This document shows, piece by piece, positions 10,601 to 21,700 of a stretch of DNA of 64,000 nt. Origin of the DNA: Ephydatia muelleri (Eukaryota > Porifera > Demospongiae > Spongillida > Spongillidae). The notes under the pieces are model-generated. The model was not told where the DNA came from, made no database searches, and worked only from the letters and a program-made list of their open reading frames with translations. The DNA is taken from positions 1,217,046 through 1,281,045 of the forward strand of contig JABACO010000014.1 in the NCBI GenBank assembly GCA_013339895.1. Reading direction: 5' to 3'. The position numbers and the translations under genes are program-made. How positions within the stretch are numbered: the stretch's first letter is position 1; each line of letters opens with the position of its first letter.

Positions 10601-13600
10601 CAGATGAGCCACTGCATTTGTCATAGCAACAAGGCTCTCCCCTCTTCTCTGCATAATGCTCCACCAACTGCCGGGCTGTACCCTAGCAATGAAAAAACAA
10701 ACAAACAAACTTTGCATTGAGATGTTCACCAATTAGGATCGTTTCCGCGAAAAGGGACCTAACGCATGTTTTTTTTCAAGATTTCAATTCTAGAAGTCTA
10801 AAATGTCCTCTACACACACACACACACACACACACTGAGAATCGGAGTATCCACATGGAGTTGTAAGGCTCTGAATTTTTAATGACCCATACATTTCAAC
10901 GCAAGCGTTACATTTCTATTGCACATACTGGAAATTTTATAATGTATGCGTTAGGTCCCTTTTCGCAGAAACGATCCCAAATATTAATTTAAAAAACACT
11001 AAGATACATTTATCTTTAGCATTATGTGTTATTTGCATCAATAATTTCAGACTATAATAAGCACATTTCCTCGATTTCCTCCCCTTTTTAAAGCACATAC
11101 CTGGAGGCTTCACCTCACACACTGAATCCACATACTGATTACGTATGCAATACATCATATAGAACATGAACTGGCTGAGTTCTTTAGTGTGCACCCACTA
11201 GTGCCATGTAATGGGCACCCACTAGTGTCATGTAATGGGCACCCACTAGTGCCATGTAATGGGCACCCACTAGTGTCATGTAATGGGCACCCACTAGTGC
11301 CATGTAATGGGCACCCACTAGTGCCATGTAATGGGCACCCACTAGTGCCATGTAATGGGCACCCACTAGTGCCATGTAATGGGCACCCACTAGTGCCATG
11401 TAATGGGCACCCACTAGTGCCATGTAATGGGCACCACTAGTGCCATGTAATGGGCACCCACTAGTGCCATGTAATGGGCACCCACTAGTGCCATGTAATG
11501 GGCACCCACTAGTGCCATGTAATGGGCACCCACTAGTGTCATGTAATGGGCACCCACTAGTGCCATGTAATGGGCACCCACTAGTGTCATGTAATGGGCA
11601 CCCACTAGTGCCATGTAATGGGCACCCACTAGTGTCATGTAATGGGCACCCACTAGTGTCATGTAATGGGCACCCACTAGTGCCATGTAATGGGCCCCAC
11701 TAGTGCCATGTAATGGGCACCCACTAGTGCCATGTAATGGGCACCCACTAGTGTCATGTAATGGGCCCCCACTAGTGCCATGTAATGGGCACCCACTAGT
11801 GTCATGTAATGGGCCCCACTAGTGTCATGTAATGGGCACCCACTAGTGTCATGTAATGGGCACCCACTAGTGCCATGTAATGGGCCCCCACTAGTGCCAT
11901 GTAATGGGCACCCACTAGTGCCATGTAATGGGCACCCACTAGTGTCATGTAATGGGCACCCACTAGTGTCATGTAATGGGCACCCACTAGTGTCATGTAA
12001 TGGGCAATGGTTACGTGGTTTCAATGGATTAACCATAATTATTATAAAACCATTTTGAGGGTCACCGTATGGAACGGAACTTTGTTTCAGACAAAGTGCA
12101 AGATGGGAAGCCCTAGAGGTTTCATGATGTCACTGTTATCAGCCTACAAATTCTATTATTAATTCCTAAAGCGTATTTTACTTAAAGGACAAGTAAATAA
12201 TTTCGTAAACAAACAAATCAAAAATCAAGATGAAAATATTACCCTCAAAATCAAACCTCAAAAGCCACTTCAAGGTTTACTGTATTTGATTTTGAATTGC
12301 ATTCTAAATTAAATAAAATTCATTTTTGCAATTGTCTGACATAACATGCGACAAGCATGCATATAGAAACACAACACATCCATCCACACACATGCAAACA
12401 TCCGCACACATCCACACACATGCACACATCCACACACATGCACACATCCACACACATCCACACACATGCACATCCACACACATACACACTAAACTAATTG
12501 CATACACAAACACAGACCTACCGTCAACAGTTCTTCCAATTGTCTGATTTCATTCGCTATATCCGAAGCAATCGTCTGAACCAGTTCAATACCACTAACA
12601 TTTGATGCATTTGGCACAGGAGTGTGTGTCTGTGTACAAGTGATGTCACGAAACACAACCTCATGTTAATTTAATAACTTCCAGATGGTTAGAAAACTAA
12701 TCAAAACACAATAAAAATTATTAATATTTGATGATCACTCACATTAATATAAGAAGTAATCAGTTCTGATTATCCAACAATAATTTATTTAATGGCTCGT
12801 GATCCTACTACCATATTTAATGAAATTGCATAAGTATAATGGACGATAAAGAAAGTAGAATGGACTTAAAAGATAGACAAAAGCAAGCTGAAGATAGTGA
12901 AAAGTTCCACAAATCTTCAAGAATTATGCAACCGTAAGTACCAAATTTGTTCAGGAGTAGGGCATTACATTTTTGGTTCTCTATTTTGCAATGTGCAGTT
13001 GGCAATACGGCTATAAAATTTCGTGGGCCTAATTTTTTTACGATAAGGATGTTTAAAATTACTTACAAGCAAATATATGGCATAGGTCTTGCAAAGTGAA
13101 TTATAGATGCACACCACATTTCAATATTGAGAAAGGGTAAAGATGAGAGAGCTGAAAACAACATGAAGAGACTGATGGGAAATGTAGGAAAGGGTTAAAC
13201 AGTCTAGCAAGGGCCGGCGCAACCCTTAACATGGACTTCATCTTTCTTGGTACAACCATTAATATTTACCAGCACGATCTTTAATGTGTACACAATACTT
13301 ATCTAGCACAACAGTACAGCAGTGATTACAGTTATCTCCATAAAGCGATAAATGTAGAGAGCCTGGAGGAATTCCAGTCCCCAGCCTTTTTCACAAAAGT
13401 GTGAGGGGATGGACGATACGGTGATACCAGCATTCTGTGATCACACCCTCCACAGACAGTGGACAAGTAGAAATGACCACTTATTTAATCTCCACACTAG
13501 GCCTATTGGGGCATGTTCATTTTTGGGAATTCACGTGCACGATAAGTTTACATAGTGCTTGTTTTGTCTGTACAGTAGGGTATAGCTAAATGGTGCCTGG

Positions 13601-14575
13601 GAAATAACTGTAATCAAATGGGAGGCTGAACTGTTGTGCTAAGCTGTCATTTACATACAGCTTATTTTGTCTATACAGTAGGGTGTGGCTGAATGGTGCC
13701 TGGGAAATAACCACACCTACATTGAGTGGTAAAGTGGACAGTTTGCACTGGAAGATTACCAGCTAGACCCTAAGGCAAGCTGGCTAGACCCTAAGGCAAG
13801 CTGGCTAGACCCTAAGGCAAGCTGGCTAGACCCTAAGGCAAGCTGGCTAGACCCTAAGGCAAGCTAAACTCACTAGTACAGAATAACTGAGGGAAGGCGT
13901 GGTGACGGCAGGGGCGTGGTCACAGCAGGGTGTGTGCTAGTGGACCTTTATGGTGTCCATGAAAGGCTGGGGACCTCCTTGTTCTAATTTTCCAGTAATA
14001 GCAATTGCTTCCAATAGGGAGAGACTGGGAGTAAAGACAGCCTCGTGCCCACATGCAAGGCTAATTCCACTACTCAAAGGTAATGGAAGGTAGCCCTAAA
14101 AGACAACACCACTACACATTCAGCAACATTCATACCGGGTGTCCACGAAAGAACGCACCTAAATATTGAAAGCGCTTAAGTTTTGATCTAAGATTTGGAA
14201 TCTATATTTTGGTGTGTTCTTTCGTAGACATCAGGTATAATTATAAGTGCTTGTACCGTGGACAGATAACGGAACAACGACGAATTCCCCAATTGCGTTG
14301 TATAGTTCAGAATGGTGGCGTTCGACAGTAGAGCGATGTCATCAAACCTGAGAGTCAAGCGAGGATACGTCAACCTGTCTCATCTCTCCAAACATTAATA
14401 ATTGCATCATCATTCATGTCAAAACAAACAAATGCTCAAACAAGAACAAAAACAGACGCTAAATTAGTAGCAAAGTGAACATGCCGACCTACCAACTAGA
14501 GCCTGTTACTAGTGGCTGCAGAGAAAGTGACACAAGCAGATACGCCACGACACAACATCTGCTGCATGCCCCCAT
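7603..14575 (-). CDS. Alpha2-delta / CACHD1-like protein, N-terminal ten exons (VWA_N and VWA domains)
   Basis: Exons, 5' to 3' on the minus strand: 14575-14493, 14347-14257, 12629-12522, 10682-10433, 10343-10203, 9808-9727, 9557-9507, 8703-8604, 8466-8401, 7806-7603. All junctions are GT..AG and phases agree throughout, giving 392 codons. Exon 1 codes for a signal peptide (MGACSRCC, then the hydrophobic VVAYLLVSLSL). The VWA_N region includes RQLVEHYAEKRGEPCC and SYQYFASVNGSMVYYP, followed by DSYDARLRPW, equivalent to the DpYDvRrRPW of calcium-channel alpha2-delta subunits. The VWA domain has the metal-site motif LLDMSGTM, then FFYVIR, and ends in the last exon (CHVVMAIFADDD). Alpha2-delta proteins are extracellular, membrane-anchored auxiliary subunits of voltage-gated calcium channels; CACHD1 is a relative. 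Cache domains and the C-terminus are not seen and may lie in or beyond the gap at 5201-6200. The joins are inference from splice signals. Confidence 0.8.
7764..8061. repeat. 49-bp minisatellite containing a duplicated 3' splice site
   Basis: Units start TGGAGGGAG at 7764, 7813, 7862, 7911, 7951, 7999 and 8039. Two are shortened to about 40 bp by loss of the GTCCATA segment. On the minus strand each unit carries a C-rich tract, ACTGTAG and the first codons of the last recognised exon of the alpha2-delta-like gene. Confidence 0.93.
8710..9055. repeat. (GGGGA)n tract
   Basis: About 345 bases of G-runs of 3-5 separated by single A, purine-only on the + strand. On the transcribed minus strand of the host gene it is a CCCCT pyrimidine tract that ends a few bases before the acceptor at 8703. 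Confidence 0.97.
9150..9420. repeat. ~27-28 bp minisatellite
   Basis: Repeated GGTGTGTGGGGTGGTGTGCA plus TAGGGAGA units, about ten copies with indels, inside an intron of the alpha2-delta-like gene. Confidence 0.9.
11189..12005. repeat. 24-bp minisatellite, about 34 copies
   Basis: The unit is GGGCACCCACTAGTGCCATG plus TAAT, with a recurrent C/T variant (GTGCCATG / GTGTCATG) and a few units missing one base. Because 24 is a multiple of 3, long repeat peptides appear on both strands. It sits in intron 3 of the minus-strand alpha2-delta-like gene and is not coding in that context. Confidence 0.97.
12361..12490. repeat. CACACATCCACACATG-type microsatellite
   Basis: CA-rich sequence interspersed with TCC and TG, just downstream of an exon of the alpha2-delta-like gene on the minus strand. 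Confidence 0.9.
12630..14256. other. Intron 2 of the alpha2-delta-like gene
   Basis: No exon was recognised. A segment ACAGTAGGGT..GCTGAATGGTGCCTGGGAAATAAC occurs twice (about 13572 and 13673, ~100 bp apart), and there is a five-copy 20-21 bp array of CTAGACCCTAAGGCAAGCTG at 13762-13866. The rest is plain AT-rich sequence. Confidence 0.7.
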
Positions 14576-14693
14576 TTATGCGAATAACCGGAAAAGCTAA
14601 CAATAATTTTACAATCGCGTGGTACATACAAGGCGCAATGAATAACTAATTATTAACACATGACGTCGTTGGGTCTTTAGAAGAAAACCTGCA
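14576..14693. promoter_or_regulatory. Likely bidirectional promoter between two divergent genes
   Basis: The alpha2-delta-like start codon (minus, 14575) and the CYTH start codon (plus, 14694) are only 118 bp apart. Both leaders and their start sites must share this interval or overlap the opposite gene. It contains TGACGTCG at 14661, a CRE/ATF-like core. No TATA box was seen. Confidence 0.55.
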
Positions 14694-15704
14694 ATGCCAG
14701 CCAACGTCGAGATAAAGGCGAAACTGAGGAACAGAGAAGAGGTATTGGAGACGGCCAAAAAGCTCAGCGGCGGTAACGGTAAGCGGAGTTGTCGCTGTAA
14801 CGTTGATAGCTTCAAGCCAGACACCTTACATGCTTTGCAGGTACTGTCCTAGTTCAGGAAGACACCTTTTTCAACTGTCCCAATGGAAGACTAAAGGTAA
14901 GGCGTTGTAGATTAGACTCCTCTGCCTACCTCCTTCGTACAAACGCGGACAGCTAAGGATGCAGACTGGCTGTCCCGGACAACTCATCTTTTACAGCAGA
15001 GAAGACATAGCTGGACCAAAGCTCAGTCAGTACAGGATAAGCAAGGTTAAGGTACGCAGTCTAGAGACTTTAAAAGCTAGCCTCTTCTGTTATTGTATTT
15101 AAAGTTGACCTTTTGTTCGGCGTTTCCACCCCCCAACACCTTTTCCCCCCGTAGGACGTGGACGATATGAAGACGACGCTGGAGCAAGCTCTGGGCATCA
15201 TGGGTGAGTTATGTACGCGCGAGCGAGAGTGTGTTGTGGCCCTTGTTTGTGGCGTATCAACGACTCGCGTTTAGTCTCACTTGCACAGCGCAAACACACA
15301 ACAACACATTCATGCTACATACGCATACCACACACTCGGCACACACAGTGATACATGCAACACATTGATACGTATTTTGGACTTCTTGTGACAATAGAAT
15401 GGGCATTGTGGTACTTCACTTGGACACCAATGCTGGTTGGATTTTTGTGGCGCATATTGTGTTGTGGCTAAGGTTTCGCTATGGAGGCAACAAGCAGTCA
15501 GTGTTTCCAGGGACATTCATCACTAACTCGCTGCGATAGTTCCTCGCTGAATGTGTTCTGGTAGATACTGTTTTGGGGACTTGTAAAGTGGAGAGAGAGG
15601 CTAATGGAAGGTCCGACTTGGATGGAGGTTGCATGTTCCCAGCCGGGGAACCAAACTATGACATCGCCTGGGTATAGCGTTGCCTGCAGTGGCTGTAGAA
15701 GCTG

Positions 15705-15760
<56 letters not shown>

Positions 15761-18700
15761 ATGAGTGTGTTGGTAAATGTACTGAATGGCACCATCATCA
15801 ATCAGTGCCACCATTGTACACAGTTGTGGTGGGAAAGTACAGCAACCCAAAGGGGAAGCTGTGGCTTTGTCAGTGGGTAGTCAGTCATACACAAACACAC
15901 TTAGAACACAAAGGCACATCTAGAGCACTTATACCACTGCCTTTGATGGTGGCACCACTGTTTATTCACTAAAATGTGACAATCAAGAAGTGAGAATTCC
16001 CTTTGCACATGGTGTATGTGTGTGTAATTAACTGGGCGTGCATAGCTTTTGCTTAGTTTCATAATAAAAAGTGACGATGTGGTATTTTTAGTTAAATTAA
16101 ATATACAGACACACATGCAGGGATGGAAATAACGGTCAGACATTTTCCGAGCCATGTTATGTCTATGCAATTTCACCCTCGCTCAGACAATGTGTCTGAT
16201 GTACATGTACTCTGTGTGAGCTAAAAACTTTGAACAATTCTTTTATTAGTATGGTATTTACATGTGTTGCATTGCCATTTTATTAACTGCAATACGAATA
16301 ACCTAACTGCTTATAGAGCAGGCTCTACAGCTTAAAATGAAGCATGTGTTAGACGTGGGTAGAGCATTGGATCCGGGTACTGAAGTCAAGTAGGGCTAGT
16401 ACAATATATCAGACGAAACTGTGGCTGAATTGCGAGACTCAGATGGATGCTGGATGTAAAGTTGTGAACATGTTGTGTGCAGTAGTGTTACAAAATAATA
16501 TTCTCAGAATGGCTGACCAACCTGGGAGTGTGGCTGGCCAAAGCTCAGAAAATTGTCTGAACAATTGTCAATTCTCTTATTTCCACCCCTGCACATGTGC
16601 AAAGATCCATGGCTACCTTGTCATATCAAAAAGGGTGCTGTCTTGGGCTTACTACACAATGTTGTATTTACAGTGAGGCAAAAATCAATGTGAAGTTGGC
16701 TGACATGTGCACCATGGATACAGCTGTCATGTAATCTAGATGGATATGGTGGCATGCACATACACATGATACACAACACACACACATACACACCACAATG
16801 CACACACACACACACACACACACCAACATTACACACCACACAGGTGCAACATACACTTGTCCAGTTCCAGTGTCTTGTGCTGGTTGCCATGGTTACAGGA
16901 TAAAGTCGCCATAGTTTCTCCCCCATCACCTGGACGGATAGTCTACTGGTGCACATGATGTCCATGTGGCGTTTAGCACCACAGGGGGGAAATCCCCAGT
17001 GCAACCACTCGTTGCCTGGGAATTCAAAAATAAGCATTGACACACCGTAATGCATGTCGAGGCGCCAATCCTTCTTGTAAATATACGAATCCTCGGGGGC
17101 GTTGGGGCTCGAATATGACGACCTCCCTCCCTCCCCCTCCCCCCCCCACACCGGTACTGGTACTAGTACTGTACCTGTAATTCTCCATTCTGGCGGGATG
17201 AAGCTTGGATAGCTGTAGTCGGTTGACACCAACCGAGCAGAATCGCGGCTATTTAGGAATATTCCGTAGTATGTCTCGTGCGCGGAGATAATGTCGGAAA
17301 AATCCGGGGACGTGGGCGTCGAGAATGTGGACGAGAACAATTCGTGACCCGAGAAAAGTCGTTCGAAGTAGTCGTGGCTCCATTTGTGGTTCGCGGGCCA
17401 ACCCTTCGTCACCCCGGAAACAATGTACGGTTGTCCGCGGTGCATGCGTGACGTCACGAATTCTGGGGTGACCCGCTGGAGGGTCACACGTTCGACCTCG
17501 GCGATATGGTCGCTTTGGTTAAAGACGTTCCGGTAGCAGAAAGGATTCGACCAGTTGCCCTCGTGTGTCGTATCAGCAAGGCAGAGCGCCGCTACCAGTA
17601 ACAGTACAGCTAGTAGAAACGTGGGTTTTTTGACCGTACACATGTTAACCCGTTGGACGCTGACTGCCGAATGAAGTCTTACGTAATGCTAAGTAACATT
17701 GCGTCATGAACTCGAAGCTAGTCGTGAACGTCGAATCGGTAAAAAAAAATTTGCTAGTCGTTTTTCTTATGAAGGATTTGTGAACTTTGTGGTAAATGTT
17801 GACGATCCGGCAGCATGGGATTTTACCGTAAAGTTAAGTACCGCGAATAAGGCTCCCCCTCCGCCCCCAACAATAAAAAATGGCTCGTGTTTAAACGTGC
17901 GCGTCTCCGTAACCTCGAAAGTTTCCTCAAACGTATTCAGCATTTCAGAAACAAAAATGGTACCCGTACATGATTATGAAAAAAGATACGCAGAAGCGTT
18001 CGCGTTTACAAAAATACGGACTTATAATTGTTGGGGGCGGAGGGGGCTTATTCGTGGTACTTTACGGTATAAGCGGGCGAAATGCAGTTTGTTGCTTGGA
18101 AGGAACGACTTCACCTGTTGCGCCAAAAGCACTGTAGCAGGTTATGTTTGGTGTGTTCACCAATGAGGTACGTCATAAATCTAGTCTCGTACCCAGACCC
18201 TTATTCCCACAGCTGCGGATGGATTACATCACCGCTACGGTGACACATTATATACCTAACCAATACCTACATGTAGATTGATAAATTTAACACCTCATTA
18301 ACAGCAATATCTTCACAATGGTGGGCAGCTGCTGACTAGGATGACACATTATATAGCACTCATGACCTAACCTAAGGCAAATCCACACCTAAGCTTATTA
18401 AACTTCTTAACTACATTTTTGTATGCCAATCCCCTCAATAACAGGTATGAATGGACCCTTCTAGACGTCTCCTTCCATTGTTAGAGTTGTAGCGTGAATC
18501 CTGACTGCCACGGACCCTAGCTACAGTCAGTTGATCGTCCCCAATGAGGATATGGTGAAAGTGGCACATATTGATCTCAGCTGTTTCCTTACAACCACTG
18601 TCTCATAGACTTCTGTGGTTTTCACCATTGGAACATACTTGTGCAGCTGATCTAAAATATCCACCATTTCATTCAGCTTATTCTCATCTTTCAAGTATAC

Positions 18701-21700
18701 ACCAAGTGGAGCCTGTAGATTTAAACATGCTGTTAATGCTGAAGTCAATGCTTAGATCGCTAGTTATTAAATAACTACAGTATCAAGCATGATTGACCAA
18801 CAAAATGAAGGGGGTAGGCCATTCATGCGGGCATAGCTTACCACAACAGACTTCATGGACATATGTGCAGTCCACTCATGTGTAATATGCTGATTGACAT
18901 CAGCCAAGTGGCTCACAGCTGGCAAATAGTGGACCAATATGCGTTTCATCAATACTTTGAAGTTTTGAATCAAAGCATTTGAATCTGCTGCAGTAGGTAG
19001 AAACTTGTTGACATCTACATCCTCGGGATAAGTTAGCCTCGCTGTATTTGAGAGATGTTGGAAGGAGATGCGATCTTGCACCGCATAAACATTAAAGTAA
19101 TGTAGTGATGCAGCTTGATGGTCAACACGCATATGCCTAGGCCTCACCGTCTTGTCTATGTTGTCACCAACTAACTTAAAACTTAACTGTGATGCAGGAA
19201 CAGGAGCAGCACTTGGTGTGGAAACTGCTGGATCCAATAACCCTTCAACTGAGGCTGCAGTGTCTGTAGAGTCATCTGTACATACACTTAACCTTGAACT
19301 GGTATCATCATCAGCTAGATCAACACCTTTTAAAAAACAAAAGAAATGTGAATAATAATTCAATTTGTACACACAAATACTATGTGTACCAAATTTGCTG
19401 TCATCACTGAGAAATGACACATCAGGACTATCAGGTGATGTTCTTCCTTGTTCATGCTGAACAGGAGATGGTGGATAGTCAAACTGCTCTAAAGATGGTG
19501 GATAGTCAAACTGCTCTAAAGATGGTGGTGATATTGATTCTGCATCAGAAATGGAGTACGAAATTTCTGCTTCTGATTCATTTGACGATGAGAAAGTTTC
19601 ATTCATGCAAGTTGCAGTTATATAGCACTGTTTGCATTGGGGAGGAGGGAGGAATGCGATAAGTAGATAATAAAATAGCTATGGTAACTTACACTGTATG
19701 GCACAATAAATGAAGAAAGTTCTTCAACCCATTTCTTTACAGCAACATCATGATCTCTTCCCATCATATCAATTGTCTTTCTTACAGTATTGCTTGACAG
19801 ACAGACTCCCATTCTTTGCAATCTGGTATACACCTATGAATGATAATAATCATGAAGATTAAATCATTATGTATTTTTTACCTGCTGTCCTGCATGACCA
19901 GCGTATAGAATAACAGTTGGATTACAGTTAAGCTCTGGTGTGTTTTCATTAGCATGGCTACACACACAAGTGACACGACTTGTACATTCGCACTGGTTTT
20001 AGGGATGCATGCTTGCAGTATCCCCATGAGTACTACCAGTGCCTTCTGCTCAAGGGTGAGATAGAGTGAATGAAATGTCAAAGATTTTAAGGCTTCTATA
20101 TCTCTTCTCACAACTGCAGGGTCTGAGCAAAGAGCTTTCATCTCATCATTAACGTCCCTTTGAGCAGTAGCTGCTTCCTCAGACCTTCATTATGTATCGA
20201 GTGCCATTCTGTTATTGCGGCTTAACGACATAGATACACGCTTTCTTGACGGAGTTAAGGTGTACTGTTTCTCATAGTCGTGATGAGTGACGAGAACCTG
20301 CATGGAGATATGTCATATACATATGAAAATGTGCAAATGCAACACACTGTACTCACCTTTACGTCTGACTCAACAGAAGTCTTCCGCTTTTTGCTAGACC
20401 CCGGCCTACTGCTACTGCATGGCGTCTAAGGACGAGGTGTTGCAAGGCAACTGTTACTGAGGGCAGACACAGAGGTGCAAAGCTGGCTATTCAACTCGCT
20501 CTTAGCGTTAACAAGTTGTTCTTTAAGAGTTGAGCATAGCTGCAGCGCGTTAAAGCACCTTTTTACAGGTGTACCCCGTTGCATATTCCTTTGCCTCTTG
20601 TTCGGTGTTTCCTAAATTGCACAGCAGTCTGATAAGCTGCGCGGTACAAAGACTAGAGTCCTGCGTATGCCTTCCCAATTGTCGTCTTTGCGAGCAGTCC
20701 GACACAGACACCGAACAGACTTTGCAGTGATTCATTCCGCACTTAATTACTCGATGACGACACTTATGACGACACAATAATTGGCATCCACGCAGCGGTC
20801 CAGCTGTGGGAATAAGGGTCTGGGTACGAGACTATCATAAATCGTCATCAATAAATAAGCAACCGTTGCTAAGCGCCATTTTGCCGCGGCTGACTAAATG
20901 GAACAAGTCCCGGACGGACGGCTGACCGGATTAGACCCCTGACGGTCACGGTCACGGCCAGCAATGGCCGGCATCAACCCTTTCCGGTCACGGCCATTTC
21001 TGACCGCCAAAACCGTCAAATCTCGAGTTTGGCGGTCACGGTCGGCGGTCAACCGTCAATGGCTGCGTGGAATTAAATACCTGTGCCGACTTGTATACAT
21101 GTACGCGTCATCATGCGTGTAAATAATAATGTATTTTGTTTGAATAATGAGAAAGCATTCTGAACAGCTTAAATTAACACCGGGCACGAAAGGGTAGTTT
21201 AAACACTAAAGTTCTTATTACAACGTAACAGCAAAACTCTTTCTAGCCGGGCAGAGTCCATTCTCCATCTTTTGCGTTCAAGGATTAGCTTTAGCTGTGA
21301 AAAAACACGCTCTGATGGTGCACTTGATGCTGGAATAGCCAGATACTTAAATGCCATTTTAGAGACTGTGGGGAAATTCCCTTCATTGTTGCTCCACCAC
21401 TCCATTACATCATTCGAACGCCAATTGGTAGATTCTGCCTGTAGGTATCTGCGAAACTCATCTTCAACAGTCTCCTTGGTGCTTAGCTGCCTCAAACTAA
21501 GATCATCATCATCTAAAACCTGCACATCGAAATCGAAGAATGCATCCAATGCAATCTTTGCTTCTATTCCTGTAGATTGGGCATTAGGCTGATCATCAGG
21601 AGCATCGGCAGCATCAATGTCCACACCAGCAACACTGAAAAGTTCTTCCTTGAATAGAGAATGGGCTTGTATTCTCTCAACACCAGACAGCCAAGACAAA

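Noticed and set aside
10937-11194. Minus-strand frame MHTKELSQFMFYMMYC and its extension as a further alpha2-delta exon
   Set aside because: Exons 12629-12522 and 10682-10433 already join in phase without it, and it has no VWA_N motif.
11184-12005. Repeat-peptide genes (VGAHYMAL and CNGHPLVP) or a CRISPR array
   Set aside because: Pure 24-bp tandem repeat without spacers, inside an intron with consistent flanking exons; animal DNA.
14609-14824. Minus-strand hydrophobic frame of 71 codons
   Set aside because: It is antisense to CYTH exon 1, and the alpha2-delta-like gene already has a phase-consistent signal-peptide exon at 14575.
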